Positions 60,992-61,385 of a stretch of 61,385 bases of DNA are shown here, one piece after another (within the stretch, counting starts at the first letter, position 1; each line of letters opens with the position of its first letter). Under the pieces are notes generated by a model that worked only from the letters and a program-made list of their open reading frames with translations, searched no databases and had not been told where the DNA came from. Origin of the DNA: JAJFUG01 sp964473155 (GTDB lineage Bacteria; Gemmatimonadota; Glassbacteria; GWA2-58-10). The DNA is taken from assembly GCA_964473155.1 (NCBI GenBank), contig CAYYNT010000021.1:1-61385 (forward strand), read 5' to 3'. The position numbers were made by a program, and so were the translations under genes.

Positions 60992-61385
60992 ATGAAACAG
61001 TTCCAGTTCCGCCTTCAGAAAGTGATGGAAACGACCATGACCCGCGAGGAGTTGCAGAAGCGGGAACTGGCCGAGGCTTTTAGCCGTCTGCGCAGGAGCG
61101 AGGAAGAACTTGAGGCGATGCTCGAACGGCTGGAGGAGCAGATCGCCGAGTTCACCTCCGCGGCGGACCGGCGCGGCGCGGTCCGGGTTGCGGAGCTGAT
61201 GAACTACAGCGGCTGGACCGAGGTCCTGGCCGCGGAGATCAGGCTGCAGCGGACGAAGATCGAAAAACAGAACGAGGATGTTCGCCTGCAGCGCGAGCGT
61301 CTGCTCGAAATATCACGGGACAAGAAAGTGCTTGAAAAGCTGAAAGATAAAAAGTATGCTGAATTCAAGAAGAAACTGCGCAACA
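60992..61385 (+). CDS. fliJ: Flagellar export protein FliJ (3' end beyond the window)
   Basis: The first 131 codons are present and open to the window edge. The product is a coiled coil starting MKQFQFRLQKVMETTMTRE, the usual FliJ N-terminus, and rich in Glu, Lys, Arg and Leu throughout. FliJ is the central stalk of the FliH-FliI export ATPase and a chaperone escort. It follows fliI by 19 nt, continuing the operon. Confidence 0.85.
   Translation, partial: MKQFQFRLQKVMETTMTREELQKRELAEAFSRLRRSEEELEAMLERLEEQIAEFTSAADRRGAVRVAELMNYSGWTEVLAAEIRLQRTKIEKQNEDVRLQRERLLEISRDKKVLEKLKDKKYAEFKKKLRN

Noticed and set aside
1..61385. CRISPR array, insertion sequence, prophage or classical integron in the window
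   Set aside because: No regularly spaced short repeats, transposase, integrase or phage structural gene was seen; the only long repeat is the pair at 25670 and 27122.

Overview
The window is a GC-rich bacterial chromosome segment, very probably from a metagenome-assembled genome, because a run of exactly 100 N sits at 13369-13468. No rRNA or tRNA gene was seen. The subtilase at 13593-16625 ends in an NYPNPFNPST / FlgD-Ig-like C-terminal domain of the kind common in the Fibrobacterota-Chlorobiota-Bacteroidota (FCB) superphylum and allied candidate phyla. With RNase Y, a sigma-54 flagellar circuit and several lipoproteins this suggests a flagellated, diderm FCB-type lineage. That placement is inference; no marker phylogeny was run. 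Promoters are often recognisable as TTGAC-type / 16-18 nt / TAnnnT pairs, and TTG or GTG starts are frequent.

158-11719 is a compact housekeeping run on the plus strand: rny, ymdB, folD, xseA, xseB, a polyprenyl synthase, dxs, nadK, recN, a pgsA-like gene and an adenosine-specific kinase. 11809-12540 is an AT-rich methyltransferase with an in-frame premature stop. 12640-16625 (minus) is a secreted subtilase overlapping a lipoprotein gene that is broken by the assembly gap. A macro-domain gene follows at 16788.

17448-25983 looks like a self-contained glutamine module. It holds a GlnR-like OmpR-family regulator with a degenerate receiver, a glutamine synthetase that keeps the adenylylation tyrosine, and an unusual fusion of two ACT domains to a single GlnE nucleotidyltransferase. 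A TIM-barrel isomerase, a second glutamine synthetase lacking the tyrosine, and a 474-residue unknown protein complete it. The last gene carries a scar: about 305 bp of its 3' end are repeated at 27122-27426, flanking an AT-rich methyltransferase gene.

27593-46903 is mixed metabolism: ackA and a divergent 3-hydroxyacyl-CoA dehydrogenase, pcm and a TPR protein, a SPOR protein, uvrB, a UbiA prenyltransferase, a Tat-exported isomerase, a PAS/GGDEF/EAL protein, bioB-bioA and a DUF4015 protein. It also includes an operon of a ClpP-like protein that lacks two triad residues and a parvulin lipoprotein.

47155-61385 is motility: cheY, fapA, a pseudo-receiver/SHOCT protein, a FlrB-like kinase, a FlrC-like sigma-54 activator and a CheZ-like phosphatase. 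A basal-body operon follows (flgB, flgC, an unknown gene, fliE, fliF, fliG, fliH, fliI, fliJ) behind a near-consensus sigma-54 promoter at 54350-54365. fliJ runs off the window end.
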